From an uncultured Lachnospiraceae bacterium (lineage in GTDB: Bacteria > Bacillota > Clostridia > Lachnospirales > Lachnospiraceae), in contig CANQSB010000012.1 of NCBI GenBank assembly GCA_947626435.1, positions 17,704 through 81,703 of the forward strand: 64,000 bases of DNA, given 5' to 3'. Under the pieces are notes generated by a model. It was not told the origin of the DNA, did no database searches, and saw nothing but the letters and a program-made list of their open reading frames with translations. A program made the translations under genes and the position numbers. The stretch's first letter is position 1. Each line of letters begins with the position of its first letter. Positions 45,686-54,240 of the stretch are shown piece after piece.

Positions 45686-45836
45686 AAAAGCCCCCTGATA
45701 AGGAGACTTTTGCCAAATACAAAGCATTAACTACAATCCCTACGTTGGCATTATCCAAATCAGGTTATCGGTCGAAGGTCGTACCTTCCTCTCAGCCTGT
45801 GTACAAGCTCCCGTTTGTTTACTTGCATTTATTATA
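45686..45836 (-). promoter_or_regulatory. TPP riboswitch with terminator, and its promoter, upstream of thiM
   Basis: On the minus strand the aptamer runs from about 45816 to 45730. It has GGGAGCTTGTACACAGG, the invariant CTGAGAGGAAG, ACCTTCGACC, then AACCTGATTTGGATAATGCC and AACGTAGGGA, the THI-box core. It is followed by a hairpin (AAAGTCTCC with GGGGGCTTT, 45686-45713) and a T-rich tail, an intrinsic terminator that TPP binding should favour. TATAAT (45831-45836, minus) with TTGCAA (45855-45860, minus; 18-bp spacer) is the probable promoter. Confidence 0.93.
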
Positions 45837-46003
45837 TACACTTTTGGGGTTAAATTGCAAGGGGTTTGTGTTTTTTATGAGATATAATGGACAATCCGCA
45901 GAGAGAGGTTTAAAATGGCATTAATGGATTATAATATATATGAAAATCGGCATGCAGTTTAGGCAGCCAATAATGTGTTATTGGAATGAAAGGGGTAAAA
46001 AAT

Positions 46004-46417
46004 ATGTGGATGTTACTTGCTTTTTTGTCTGCGGTGTTCGCGGCGCTTACGTCGATACTTGCAAAAGTCGGCATTGAGGGCGTAAATTCCAATCTGGCGA
46101 CGGCAATCCGCACGTTTGTGGTGCTGATAATGGCTTGGGCGATAGTTTTTGCGACAAACGCGCAGAGCGGCATAATGGAAATAAGCAAAAAAAGCTGGGC
46201 GTTTCTGATACTGTCGGGCTTGGCGACAGGCGCGTCGTGGTTGTGCTATTACCGCGCAATTCAGCTTGGCGAGGTTTCAAAGGTAGTGCCGATTGACAAG
46301 CTGAGCGTGGTTATCACGCTGATACTTGCGTTTGTGTTTCTGCATGAGAGCTTTACGCCGAAGTCGGCTATCGGTACGGTGCTGATTGCGGCAGGGACGC
46401 TGGTTATGGTGATGTAA
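46004..46417 (+). CDS. Half-size EamA-family transporter
   Basis: The start at 46004 follows AAAGGGGT; an ATG at 45986 is possible but less placed. The 137-residue protein has about five membrane segments: LLAFLSAVFAALTSILAKVG, RTFVVLIMAWAIVFA, FLILSGLATGASWLCYYRAI, KLSVVITLILAFVFLHESFT and AIGTVLIAAGTLVMVM. This is one EamA repeat, the small YhbE-like group of drug/metabolite transporters, which must pair to form a full transporter. Substrate unknown. Confidence 0.8.
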   Translation: MWMLLAFLSAVFAALTSILAKVGIEGVNSNLATAIRTFVVLIMAWAIVFATNAQSGIMEISKKSWAFLILSGLATGASWLCYYRAIQLGEVSKVVPIDKLSVVITLILAFVFLHESFTPKSAIGTVLIAAGTLVMVM

Positions 46418-46629
46418 AAAATGACAGATGTGTCATAAAATGCCTGATATTATTTTGGCTGCTTATGTGCGGTATGGAAAATTAGTTAATGCTTTCTAAG
46501 CTCTTGGATTTGAAAAAGCAGAAGTGATAAGCTTGCAAGAGGCATTAGTGAGACATAATTTGCGGTTACTGAAATATTAAGCTTTATATTTGTCGAATAT
46601 GAGTGTAAAAAAGAAAATGGAGGGTTAAG
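46418..46629 (+). other. Spacer between EamA and crcB with a gene-tail remnant
   Basis: In one frame the segment ending about 46580 reads ALGFEKAEVISLQEALVRHN, then LRLLKY and stop, which looks like the C-terminus of a lost gene; no start or body is present. No fluoride riboswitch could be recognised before crcB. GGAGGG at about 46619 is the crcB ribosome binding site. Confidence 0.3.
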
Positions 46630-46995
46630 ATGCTGAACTGCATTTTGGTGGGAATTGGAGGTTTTATTGGTTCGGTATGTCGTTATATGATAGGCTTGCT
46701 GCCGATTGAGCCTGACAATGGATTTCCGATAAAGACGTTGGCTGTCAATATAACAGGAGCGTTCGCGATAAGCTTTATCGCCGCACTTGCCGCAAAGAAC
46801 AAGAGTTTTAATCCGCAGCTTGCGCTGATGCTTAGAGTGGGCGTGTGCGGAGGATTTACGACGTTTTCGACCTTCGCATATGAGGCGGCTGACCTTATGA
46901 AAAAAGGGAGCATGGGCGTGGCGGTGGAGTACATATTGGCAAGCGTTGTGCTTGGTGTAGTGGCGGTGTTTGTAGCGGAGATGTTGGTGAGATAA
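46630..46995 (+). CDS. crcB: Fluoride exporter Fluc/CrcB
   Basis: The 121-residue protein has four membrane segments and the Fluc marks GGFIGSVCRYMIG near the start, LAVNITGAFAISF and GVCGGFTTFSTFAYEAADL (the TTFSTF track that lines the fluoride path). Fluc works as an antiparallel dimer that lets fluoride out of the cell. A single gene is present here, so a homodimer is expected. Its start follows GGAGGG. Confidence 0.93.
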   Translation: MLNCILVGIGGFIGSVCRYMIGLLPIEPDNGFPIKTLAVNITGAFAISFIAALAAKNKSFNPQLALMLRVGVCGGFTTFSTFAYEAADLMKKGSMGVAVEYILASVVLGVVAVFVAEMLVR

Positions 46996-47031
46996 TATAA
47001 TAAATACTGGTTTTTCTGAATCTCATAGGGT

Positions 47032-47551
47032 TTGTTGGAAATGTGGAGAGACAAAAAATCAGTATTGAAAAAATTATTTTCAAATGTTACGATTAACAGC
47101 ATGAAAATACAAAATGTGACGGAATATTATTCGGAAAATGCAACTCCAAACGAAGGGACATTTACATATTCAGTTGGATATAGTGTCAAAAATCATAGGA
47201 AAGAAACAACTGTTGGAATTTGGCTATATAGTACATTAGGCGGTGATATAATACTTCTGCAGGAGGCATCTGATTGCGGAAAGAAAACACCTGATTATAT
47301 CTGGAATGGAAAAGCATGGGAGGTTGAAAAGTATTTCTTCTGCAAAGGCGGCTGACAGTGCATTGAGGACAGCAGCGAAGCAGATTATCGAGAACCCGGG
47401 AGGCATTATATTAGAGCTCGTTGGCGAGGTTGACATAGAGGTTTTGGAAAAAATACTTTCCAGCCGCTTTAGACGTGTGGGAATAGAACAAATAGACATA
47501 TTGATAAAGACAAGAGATAGCTTGAAAAAAGTTTTGAGATACAAAAAATAA
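47032..47551 (+). pseudogene. CdiA-CT-type tRNase toxin-like protein, frameshifted relic
   Basis: The first frame ends LLQEASDCGKKTPDYIWNGK plus AWEV, then is lost near 47325. The continuation, one base out of register, gives KSISSAKAADSALRTAAKQI, ENPGGIILELVGEVDIE and ends at 47549. Joined, GGD-KTPDYIWNGKAWEVK-NPGGIILEL is the pattern of barnase/EndoU/colicin-like (CdiA_C tRNase) nucleases found as toxin tips. One extra G in GAGGTTGAAAAG would restore the frame. There is no ribosome binding site before the frame, so it is probably an orphan toxin fragment, not expressed from its own start. No immunity gene is recognised next to it. Confidence 0.55.
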
Positions 47552-47596
47552 GGGCGTTGCCCCCCGCCAATATGGGCAGAGGAACGCCCTTATTTA
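47549..47596 (+). terminator. Rho-independent terminator
   Basis: AAGGGCGTT (47550-47558) pairs with AACGCCCTT (47582-47590) across a loop rich in C and G, followed by ATTTAATT. It closes the toxin relic. Confidence 0.6.
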
Positions 47597-47713
47597 ATTA
47601 TTATATATCATAATTTTAGAAAAATTGCAAGAAAATTTAAAAAGATAAATTCTGATAAATTCTGTAGAAAAATGCATATATAAAATGGCAAAACGTAAAG
47701 GATAAGAATATAT

Positions 47714-48576
47714 ATGAGAGAAATAGCAGTATTATCGGATATACACGGAAATTATAACGCATTTGAGAGATGCGTTTCATACATATTGGAAAGAGGGATA
47801 CAAACCTTTATATTTTTAGGTGATTATCTGGGTGAGATGCCCTATCCGCAAAAGACAATGAAGCTGCTGTATGAGCTTAGGGACAGCTATGAATGTTATT
47901 TTATAAGGGGAAACAAGGAAAATTACTGGCTTAATTATGATTTTTCATGGAAAGAGAAAAGCTCGGTTACGGGAGCGCTGTACTATGCATACCATAGCCT
48001 GACGGCTGAGGATTTAGGCTTTTTAAAAGTATGCCGATAAAGCGGGAACTCGTATTTGACGGCATGCCCACGCTTACAATCTGCCACAGCTCACCGCGCA
48101 AGGTTAATGAGGATATGCGCCCCGATGATGAGAACACATTTTCCATAATGGAGCAAAATACAGCGGATTTGATTATGTGCGGACACACACATAGGCAGGG
48201 AATAATAAGACATGGCGGAAAGACGATGATAAATGTCGGTTCAGTCGGATTGTCAATAAATGGCGGCGCAAAAGCCCAATTTGCCATTTTGAGTGGGAAA
48301 AACGGCGCATGGGAGAATGAGCTTATTTCGCTTGAATATGATACAGACGCTGTGATTGCGGATTTGCACAGTTCAGGGCTGTATGAAAGCGCTCCTGTAT
48401 GGTGCCAGGTTACGGAGTGCATGCTGCGCGGGGGGAGTATTGGCGGTGGAGGATTAACACATGGCAAAGTGCTGTTACGCGCGATGGAACTATGCGAAAA
48501 AGGAGAAGGTGTATGCCGCTGGCCTGATATTCCTGAAAAATATATGGAGGCAGCTATGGAGGCGCTGATAGGGTAA
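47714..48576 (+). pseudogene. Metallophosphoesterase, single-base frameshift
   Basis: The first frame, MREIAVLSDIHGNYNAFERC, with LGDYLGEMPYPQ and IRGNKE, ends at 48040. A one-base shift in TTTTTAAAAGTATGCC continues MPIKRELVFDGMPTLTICHS, then CGHTHRQGIIRHGGKTMINV and GSVGLSI to 48576. Together they are a calcineurin-like phosphoesterase of about 285 residues with the usual metal motifs DIHGN, GD, GN and GHTH. Adding one A in the A run would restore it. Either a fresh null mutation or an assembly error in a homopolymer. Confidence 0.8.
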
Positions 48577-48598
48577 GTATTTAAACTGTAGGAGCGGT

Positions 48599-48635
48599 AT
48601 AATTAGCGGAAGCGAAGGGCGGCTTCCGCTAATTT
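48599..48635. terminator. Bidirectional terminator
   Basis: AATTAGCGGAAG (48601-48612) and CTTCCGCTAATT (48623-48634) form a perfect 12-bp stem with a 10-nt loop, flanked by A/T runs, between convergent genes. Confidence 0.85.
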
Positions 48636-49038
48636 ATTTTATAGAAAGACTAAAAATGTTTCTAAATATGTAGGTAGCAGTAATTTCAATAAAAGTCAAT
48701 GCTATGCGGACAATCCACATGGGAAGCAAAAGCACACTTACACATGAGTAAAACAATATGCTGTCCGCCAGTAAATTAAAAAGCCGTATTAGAATAAATT
48801 TTAAGCACTTCCCTATAGAACCTCGTTTGCCGGTGGTGTTTTTAAATACTAATTTGTCGTTAAGAAAATAGTTAAAGAGCACCGCAATCATATAAGAAAT
48901 AGCATTGGCAGCTATATAGTGCAGTCCAAGCCTTTCAAAAATAAAAAACAATACGAGGTTAAAAACGGTGGAAATGGCTCCTATGGCGCAATATTTCAAA
49001 GGTTCAAATAGTTTGGCTATTTTTTTATTCATTTTCAT
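48634..49038 (-). CDS. GtrA-family membrane protein
   Basis: The 134-residue protein has four membrane segments and GtrA marks YCAIGAISTVFNLVLFFIFE, YIAANAISYMIAVLFNYFLN and the FKNTTGKRG loop. GtrA-like flippases handle polyprenyl-linked sugars in surface polysaccharide or lipid decoration. It overlaps the upstream fragment gene by 14 bp. It belongs with the decayed glycosyltransferase/UbiA genes up to 50.7 kb in a former cell-envelope cluster. Confidence 0.85.
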   Translation of the reverse strand: MKMNKKIAKLFEPLKYCAIGAISTVFNLVLFFIFERLGLHYIAANAISYMIAVLFNYFLNDKLVFKNTTGKRGSIGKCLKFILIRLFNLLADSILFYSCVSVLLLPMWIVRIALTFIEITATYIFRNIFSLSIK

Positions 49039-49435
49039 ATATTACAAGTTTCCAATCTTTTAACGCAAATCCTACAGTTTTATCTTCCTGCTTAGTCAAT
49101 TCACCGTCATAGTATATGTATATCCTCAAGCTTTCATTTGGGGCAAGTGACAGCGTATCAGTCATTATATAATCACCCGCTTTGCCTTGGGCTATTGTTT
49201 TACCGTTTAACATTAAAAAAATAGTAGAATTTTCGTCTGATAAATCATGCGTCGAAAATGCTGCTGAAAAATACTTTGTGTCTTCGGAATAGTTATATAC
49301 CATAACTGAAGATTCCTTATCGCAGGTATAGAGCGTTTCGTCGCTTGGAACATGAAAACCCGTGTAAAATACCGACTGCATATTGGTATTTTCTGTTATA
49401 TAAAATCTGGCATTGTTTACATATGGACAAAATTA
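49025..49435 (-). CDS. C-terminal fragment of an unidentified envelope protein
   Basis: The frame is open from about 49434 (after a TAA) and its first ATG is at 49381. It encodes about 118-136 residues with beta-rich, non-membrane sequence: YITENTNMQSVFYTGFHVPS, DKESSVMVYNYSEDTKYFSA, LMLNGKTIAQGKAGDYIMTD, VGFALKDWKLVIYENE. No ribosome binding site is seen before the ATG. It is directly joined to a UbiA-like relic, so a deletion has probably fused two genes. I do not recognise the family; a luminal domain of a membrane glycosyltransferase is a guess from context. Confidence 0.35.
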
Positions 49436-49724
49436 TATATCCTAAAGCCACAAGGCAGTACAAAACTTTTAGTGCGCATGTAACGGAAATCTCTCCTGAT
49501 GCTATAGGGCGTTTTTTCTTTAATGGGTGAAGACTATCCTTTTTTCATCCTTTATGTCATTCATAATATACGGCAGAGCATATCATGCTGAATGCGGTAA
49601 AACCTGCAGCCAGACGACAGAAATTTTCAAGCTCTAAAAGCGTCCCTGCAAAAAATGAAGGCACAAAAATTAAAAAATTCTTGATGTATTGTTTTACTCT
49701 CATTAGTCTTAAATATTTTTTCAT
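49420..49724 (-). pseudogene. UbiA-family prenyltransferase (DPPR-synthase-like), truncated and frameshifted
   Basis: From ATG 49724 the frame reads MKKYLRLMRVKQYIKNFLIF, VPSFFAGTLLELENFCRLAA, GFTAFSMICSAVYYE and stops. One base out of register follows NDIKDEK, and in the next frame DSLHPLKKKRPIASGEISVT, then LVALGYIILSIC. The NDxxD motif and KKKRPIASGEIS are diagnostic of UbiA proteins that move polyprenyl phosphate, such as decaprenyl-phosphate phosphoribosyltransferase. About 100 of an expected 290 residues remain. At least two frameshifts and a missing C-terminal two-thirds show decay by deletion, not a sequencing slip. Confidence 0.75.
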
Positions 49725-49736
49725 AAATCAGCGCCG

Positions 49737-50756
49737 TTATCCTTCCCTGCATAAGGTTATCAGATGTTCATATGTGGTTATGCATTTATGGGTACTGTAA
49801 TATTTCTCAATTTCGCTTTTGGGCTTTATGTATCTTTGGGGGTTGTTCAGTACATTGGATACGCCTTTTGCCAAGCTTTCAGGGTTATTTTTTAACACGG
49901 AAATCCCCATTCCCGTGTTTTGCAGTATTGTCCTTACACCGTACAAATTTGTGGAAACAACGGGAGTGCCGCAATACATTGCTTCAACCTGAACCATCCC
50001 AAATGCTTCCAATGAATTTATGCTTGGTAATACAAACACATCTAATGAAGAGTAAAACTCCTCCATATGGTCTTCGGGTATTCTGCCCCAAAATACTACG
50101 TTTTTTATGTCGTGCTTTTGGATATAAGCCGTCAGCGACTCATATATGCTTCCGCCAGCTACATTTTTGTAGTCGCCGCCAATCCATAGCTCTATATCCT
50201 GCCTTTGGGAGTATAGGATGCGGTATGCCTTTAATAATACGTCAATTCCCTTTTCTTCAACCAAGCGACCGCAGAAGCCGATTACTTTATTTTTTTGGTG
50301 TGGTACTGGCACGGGCTTGTAATTCTTTATCGGTGTTGCCGCTTCTGCAAATTTATCTTTAAATTTGTGGCAGACTCGGGAATGGCAGGCATAATCAGCG
50401 GTTTGCACTACAATAAAACGGCTTTGCTTTAAACACGCTTTATTTGAAATATCCATACATTTTGTAATAAAAATGTTCATCTTCCCTTGACATTTTATTG
50501 CAAGTCGGATAAAATGGGGGCTTATAGTGCCTTTGCTGATATGGCAGATAATGCGGGCGCGGATTACCTTTACATTATTTATGATTGCTTTGTTTTCGAG
50601 TTTGGCATGATTAGACGTAAGAACAGTAACATCGTACTTTCTTTCTGCCAATTCTTCTGCCAACACTCTGGCATATTCGGAAACGCCGCTTACATATGGA
50701 TAATAGTAATTTAGAATAATTAGGATTTTTTTGCCATTCATCATAATTGTCCTCAT
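49737..50756 (-). CDS. Family 4-type glycosyltransferase with a shortened N-terminal domain
   Basis: The 339-residue protein begins LIILNYYYPYVSGVSEYARV, LAEELAERKYDVTVLTSNHA, the donor-side GFCGRLVEEKGIDVLLKAYR is at about residues 163-182, and the catalytic E-x(7)-E region SLEAFGMVQVEAMYCGTPVV at about 262-281. It should transfer a sugar to a lipid or polysaccharide. GT4 enzymes of this subgroup usually have about 50 more residues before residue 110; the run from IKCQGKMNIFITKCMDISNK to RFIVVQTADYACHS is much shorter than expected, suggesting an in-frame deletion. It may be inactive. The start could also be the ATG six codons further on. Confidence 0.75.
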   Translation of the reverse strand: MRTIMMNGKKILIILNYYYPYVSGVSEYARVLAEELAERKYDVTVLTSNHAKLENKAIINNVKVIRARIICHISKGTISPHFIRLAIKCQGKMNIFITKCMDISNKACLKQSRFIVVQTADYACHSRVCHKFKDKFAEAATPIKNYKPVPVPHQKNKVIGFCGRLVEEKGIDVLLKAYRILYSQRQDIELWIGGDYKNVAGGSIYESLTAYIQKHDIKNVVFWGRIPEDHMEEFYSSLDVFVLPSINSLEAFGMVQVEAMYCGTPVVSTNLYGVRTILQNTGMGISVLKNNPESLAKGVSNVLNNPQRYIKPKSEIEKYYSTHKCITTYEHLITLCREG

Positions 50757-50912
50757 TCAGTTTTTATATAACTAAAATAGCACTATTATTTCTAATAGTC
50801 AATATAAAATTTGCTAATAGAAATAATTTTAAGCAATAAATGTTGATATTATATAGTAAAAAGAATAACGCCGTTTAGCCTAAAATACTCAGAAGGAGCG
50901 TCATGGACGGAT

Positions 50913-51254
50913 ATGGATAATTATTTGGTTGATTTAAAGGGACTTGGCAGCAGAATAAAGGAACTAAGGACATCTCTCAATTGTACACAGGAAAAATTTT
51001 CATCAAAAATCAATATATCAACTTCATATCTGGCACTTCTTGAAACGGGAAAGCGTGAGGCGAGCATTGACGTATTAGCGCAGATTGCCTATGCTTGTAA
51101 TACCAGTATAGATTATTTGTTGTTTGGAACTAAAGAACCGTTGAATGACCAAAACAATAGGGTATTTCAGGCTTTGTGCGGTCAATTTTCAGATAAGGAT
51201 ATAGCAGATGCATTATCGCTGGCAGAATTTTACCTCAAAAATCTTACAGGATAA
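50913..51254 (+). CDS. XRE-family regulator
   Basis: The 113-residue protein has one helix-turn-helix domain: LGSRIKELRTSLNCTQEKFS, SKINISTSYLALLETGKREA, SIDVLAQIAYACNTSIDYLL, and a short C-terminal tail ending in FSDKDIADALSLAEFYLKNL. It probably binds DNA as a dimer and may sense the envelope genes divergently upstream of it; that is inference from position only. It starts at 50913 behind AGAAGGAG at some distance. Confidence 0.75.
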   Translation: MDNYLVDLKGLGSRIKELRTSLNCTQEKFSSKINISTSYLALLETGKREASIDVLAQIAYACNTSIDYLLFGTKEPLNDQNNRVFQALCGQFSDKDIADALSLAEFYLKNLTG

Positions 51255-51449
51255 AGTTAATCTTGTATATTTTGCCTGATTTATATATGTTTGGTTTCAT
51301 ATTAGTTTATAAGTGTGCGCGGAGTTTTGGGGAAACTTCGCGTTTTTGCGTTAAATTTTTTCAAAAAACTGTTGACCTTCACGCTGCGTTATAACTTATA
51401 TTGGTTTTGTCAAGGACAGATTTTTTAAATAACAGGAGGGAGAAATCGA

Positions 51450-52316
51450 ATGAGGGCTATAAAGGAAATCGCTAAGCTTACGGGTATCAGCGTGCGCACG
51501 CTTCATTACTATGACGAAATCGGACTACTTTGCCCGACGGCAAAGAGTGGGGCGGGATACAGGCTTTATGACGATAAAGCGCTTGAAACATTACGGCAGA
51601 TATTGTTTTTCCGTGAGTTTGACATTCCCCTGAAGGAAATCAAGGCGGTTTTGGAAAATCCTGCGCTTGACAGAAACCAAATTCTGCAGATGCAGAGGAA
51701 GATGCTTGTGGAAAAGAAGGGGCGCATGGAGCGGCTGATTGCAAGCATTGACAATATTTTGAAAGGAGAAAACAGTATGGACTTTACGGTATTTGACGGA
51801 ACTGAAATCCGCCTGATGTATGACGCGATTGTCGAAGGCATGAGCGACGGGCAAAGGCAGGTATTCGTCGATTATTATGGAAGCATGGAGGCGTTTAAGG
51901 AAAATTTCCTGAAAAATGCAGGCACGGCGAAGATGCAGAAGGATTTTGCAAAGCTTGTCGAGTGGTATGGGGGCAAAAAGGAGTTTATGGATAAGACAAG
52001 GCAGAAAGGCATGGGGCTTGATGTCGTGACAGCGTACCAAAAACGGCTTGGGGAAATCAATAAAAAAATAGCGCGGAAAATGGCGGCGGAGACTGTAGAG
52101 GTAAATTCTCTTGAGGTGAAGGAGCTTATCGGGGAGTATGATTTTGTCGCAAAACAGCTTTATCAGATGGATGACGTAAGCGGGCTGATGCTGGAAATTG
52201 CAAAGCTTTATGACGAAAATAAGGAGCTTCAGGCTGAAATGGATGCAATTTATGGGGAAGGCTTCTCGAAATTTTTTGCGCGGGCTGTGGAGGCATTTTA
52301 TAATAGGAAAGAATAG
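51450..52316 (+). CDS. MerR-family regulator with TipAS-like effector domain
   Basis: The 288-residue protein has an N-terminal MerR helix-turn-helix (MRAIKEIAKLTGISVRTLHY, YDEIGLLCPTAKSGAGYRLY) and a coiled dimer helix to about residue 108. A C-terminal region of about 180 residues of the TipAS type follows (VFDGTEIRLMYDAIVEGMSD, KLVEWYGGKKEFMDKTRQKG). TipAS proteins bind thiopeptides or other drugs and turn on resistance genes. The gene starts behind AGGAGGGAG at 51434. The target is not shown; the repeated or paired target sites were not identified. Confidence 0.85.
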   Translation: MRAIKEIAKLTGISVRTLHYYDEIGLLCPTAKSGAGYRLYDDKALETLRQILFFREFDIPLKEIKAVLENPALDRNQILQMQRKMLVEKKGRMERLIASIDNILKGENSMDFTVFDGTEIRLMYDAIVEGMSDGQRQVFVDYYGSMEAFKENFLKNAGTAKMQKDFAKLVEWYGGKKEFMDKTRQKGMGLDVVTAYQKRLGEINKKIARKMAAETVEVNSLEVKELIGEYDFVAKQLYQMDDVSGLMLEIAKLYDENKELQAEMDAIYGEGFSKFFARAVEAFYNRKE

Positions 52317-52324
52317 GTAATTGG

Positions 52325-52358
52325 CGGGCTGCCGTGACAAAGCGCGGCAGCCCGTTAT
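52325..52358 (+). terminator. Rho-independent terminator after the MerR gene
   Basis: CGGGCTGCCG (52325-52334) and CGGCAGCCCG (52345-52354) form a perfect 10-bp stem followed by TTATTTATT. Confidence 0.85.
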
Positions 52359-52439
52359 TTATTGATTTTGGCAGACTAATTGCAGTGGAAGTTGCTTTTA
52401 TATATGCGAAAGGTTTAAGTCAAAAATTGTGAATAATTG

Positions 52440-52468
52440 TTGTCTTGACTGATTTTGTGTAATATAAT
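52440..52468 (+). promoter_or_regulatory. Promoter of guaA
   Basis: TTGTCT at 52440-52445 and TATAAT at 52463-52468 are spaced 17 bp, about 50 bp before the start codon. No purine riboswitch or PurR-type box was recognised in the leader. Confidence 0.6.
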
Positions 52469-52518
52469 CAAATTATGCAGCAAAAGTTTCCGCTGAAACG
52501 GGCAAGGGGGAATAAGGA

Positions 52519-54063
52519 ATGAATCAGGAAAAGGTAATAGTTATTGATTTTGGGGGACAGTACAACCAGCTTGTCGCAAGGCGCGTCAGGGAATGTAATG
52601 TTTATTGTGAGATATATTCGTATAAGACCGATATTGAGCAGATAAAGGCGATGAATCCTAAGGGGATTATTTTGACAGGCGGACCGAACAGCTGCTATGA
52701 GGCTGATTCGCCGACTTACACGAGTGAGCTTTTTGACTTGGGCATACCCGTGCTTGGATTGTGCTACGGCGCACAGCTTATGGTGCATGTGCTTGGGGGA
52801 AAGGTGGAAAAAGCGCCTGTCCGCGAATACGGCAAAACAGAGGTCTATGTGGATAAGACTTCGCCGCTTTTTGATGATGTGTCTGAGACTACGATTTGCT
52901 GGATGAGCCATTTTGACTATATTTCAAAGGCTGCTGACGGCTTTAGGATAGTCGCGCATACAGCGGACTGTCCTGTGGCGGCGGCTGAAAATGACGCAAA
53001 GAAGCTATACGCGATACAGTTCCACCCCGAAGTGCTTCACACAAAAGAGGGCAGCAAGATGCTCTACAATTTCGTGAGGGGCATATGTGGCTGTGCGGGC
53101 ACTTGGAGAATGGATTCGTTTGTGGAAAATTCCATAAAGGAGATACGCGAAAAGGTAGGCGGCGGCAAGGTGCTCTGTGCGCTTTCGGGCGGCGTGGATT
53201 CGTCTGTGGCGGCTGTGATGCTTGCCAAGGCAATTGGCGGACAGCTTACGTGCGTTTTCGTAGACCATGGGCTCTTGCGCAAAAATGAGGGAGATGAGGT
53301 CGAGGAGGTTTTCGGACCGAATGGACCGTATGAGCTTAATTTTATCCGCGTCAATGCGCAGGAGAGGTTTTACTCAAAGCTTGCGGGCGTGACTGAACCA
53401 GAGCGCAAGCGCAAGATTATCGGTGAGGAGTTTATCCGCGTTTTCGAGGAGGAAGCAAAGAAAATCGGCGCTGTGGATTTCCTCGTGCAGGGGACAATTT
53501 ATCCTGACGTAGTGGAGAGCGGGCTTGGCGGCGAGTCGGCTGTGATTAAGTCGCACCACAATGTCGGCGGACTGCCTGACTGCGTGGATTTCAAGGAGAT
53601 TATCGAGCCGCTCCGCAATCTTTTCAAGGACGAGGTGAGAAAGGCGGGACTGGAGCTTGGCATACCGGAGAAGCTGGTGTTCCGTCAGCCATTCCCGGGA
53701 CCGGGGCTTGGAATAAGGATAATCGGGGAAGTGACTGCGGAAAAGGTAAGGATTGTGCAGGACGCGGATGCGATTTACAGAGAGGAGATCGCGAAGGCGG
53801 GGCTGGATAAGAGCATCGGGCAGTATTTTGCGGCGTTGACGAATATGAGGTCGGTGGGCGTTATGGGTGATGAGAGGACTTATGATTATGCGGTGGCGCT
53901 TAGGGCTGTGAATACGGTGGACTTTATGACGGCGGAAGCGGCAGAGGTGCCGTTTGGGGTGCTGCAGAGGGTGATGAGCCGGATTATAAATGAGGTCAGG
54001 GGGGTTAATCGGGTGATGTATGATCTGACTAGTAAGCCGCCTGGGACGATTGAGTTTGAGTGA
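52519..54063 (+). CDS. guaA: GMP synthase (glutamine-hydrolysing)
   Basis: GuaA aminates XMP to GMP. The 514-residue protein has the class I amidotransferase domain with C82 in [13 protein letters not shown] and His-Glu in [10 protein letters not shown], the PP-loop [14 protein letters not shown] that activates XMP, and the dimerisation C-terminus ending KPPGTIEFE. The start follows GGGGG. The stop codon end (54052-54061) carries the 10-bp sequence repeated at 62237-62246, and a foreign element has entered right here, leaving the reading frame intact. The guaA 3' end is a known target for integrative elements. Confidence 0.97.
   Translation: MNQEKVIVIDFGGQYNQLVARRVRECNVYCEIYSYKTDIEQIKAMNPKGIILTGGPNSCYEADSPTYTSELFDLGIPVLGLCYGAQLMVHVLGGKVEKAPVREYGKTEVYVDKTSPLFDDVSETTICWMSHFDYISKAADGFRIVAHTADCPVAAAENDAKKLYAIQFHPEVLHTKEGSKMLYNFVRGICGCAGTWRMDSFVENSIKEIREKVGGGKVLCALSGGVDSSVAAVMLAKAIGGQLTCVFVDHGLLRKNEGDEVEEVFGPNGPYELNFIRVNAQERFYSKLAGVTEPERKRKIIGEEFIRVFEEEAKKIGAVDFLVQGTIYPDVVESGLGGESAVIKSHHNVGGLPDCVDFKEIIEPLRNLFKDEVRKAGLELGIPEKLVFRQPFPGPGLGIRIIGEVTAEKVRIVQDADAIYREEIAKAGLDKSIGQYFAALTNMRSVGVMGDERTYDYAVALRAVNTVDFMTAEAAEVPFGVLQRVMSRIINEVRGVNRVMYDLTSKPPGTIEFE
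54052..54061. repeat. Candidate attL core of the integrated element
   Basis: GAGTTTGAGT occurs here within the last codons of guaA and again at 62237-62246, flanking all the mobility genes. The two are 8,185 bp apart, the length of the inserted unit. Confidence 0.55.
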
Positions 54064-54186
54064 TGAGATGGGTTGTAAAAGCCTAGTATTTATGCGGGTT
54101 GCAAGCAAATTTGTTTAAGCGTTGGCAACGATTTGGCAACATTCACAACATCACGCACTGAATAATTACATCAAATAGCATAAGAA

Positions 54187-54240
54187 AAACCTTGCTGATT
54201 TTCAGATATGGAAACTGAATATCGGCAAGGTCTTTTTTAT
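54187..54240. terminator. Bidirectional terminator at the left end of the element
   Basis: ACCTTGCTGATTTTCAG and CTGAATATCGGCAAGGT pair across a short loop, with AAAA before and TTTTTT after. It would stop both guaA read-through and XRE transcription. Confidence 0.8.

Noticed and set aside
46418..46629. Fluoride riboswitch upstream of crcB
   Set aside because: I looked for the fluoride aptamer pattern (GGNGAUGG..., GCUGAUGGC-type core) in the 212-bp leader and found none; the DNA resembles a gene-tail remnant instead.
52380..52518. Purine riboswitch before guaA
   Set aside because: The short leader (about 45 nt after the predicted promoter) is too small for the aptamer and lacks the conserved loop sequences.
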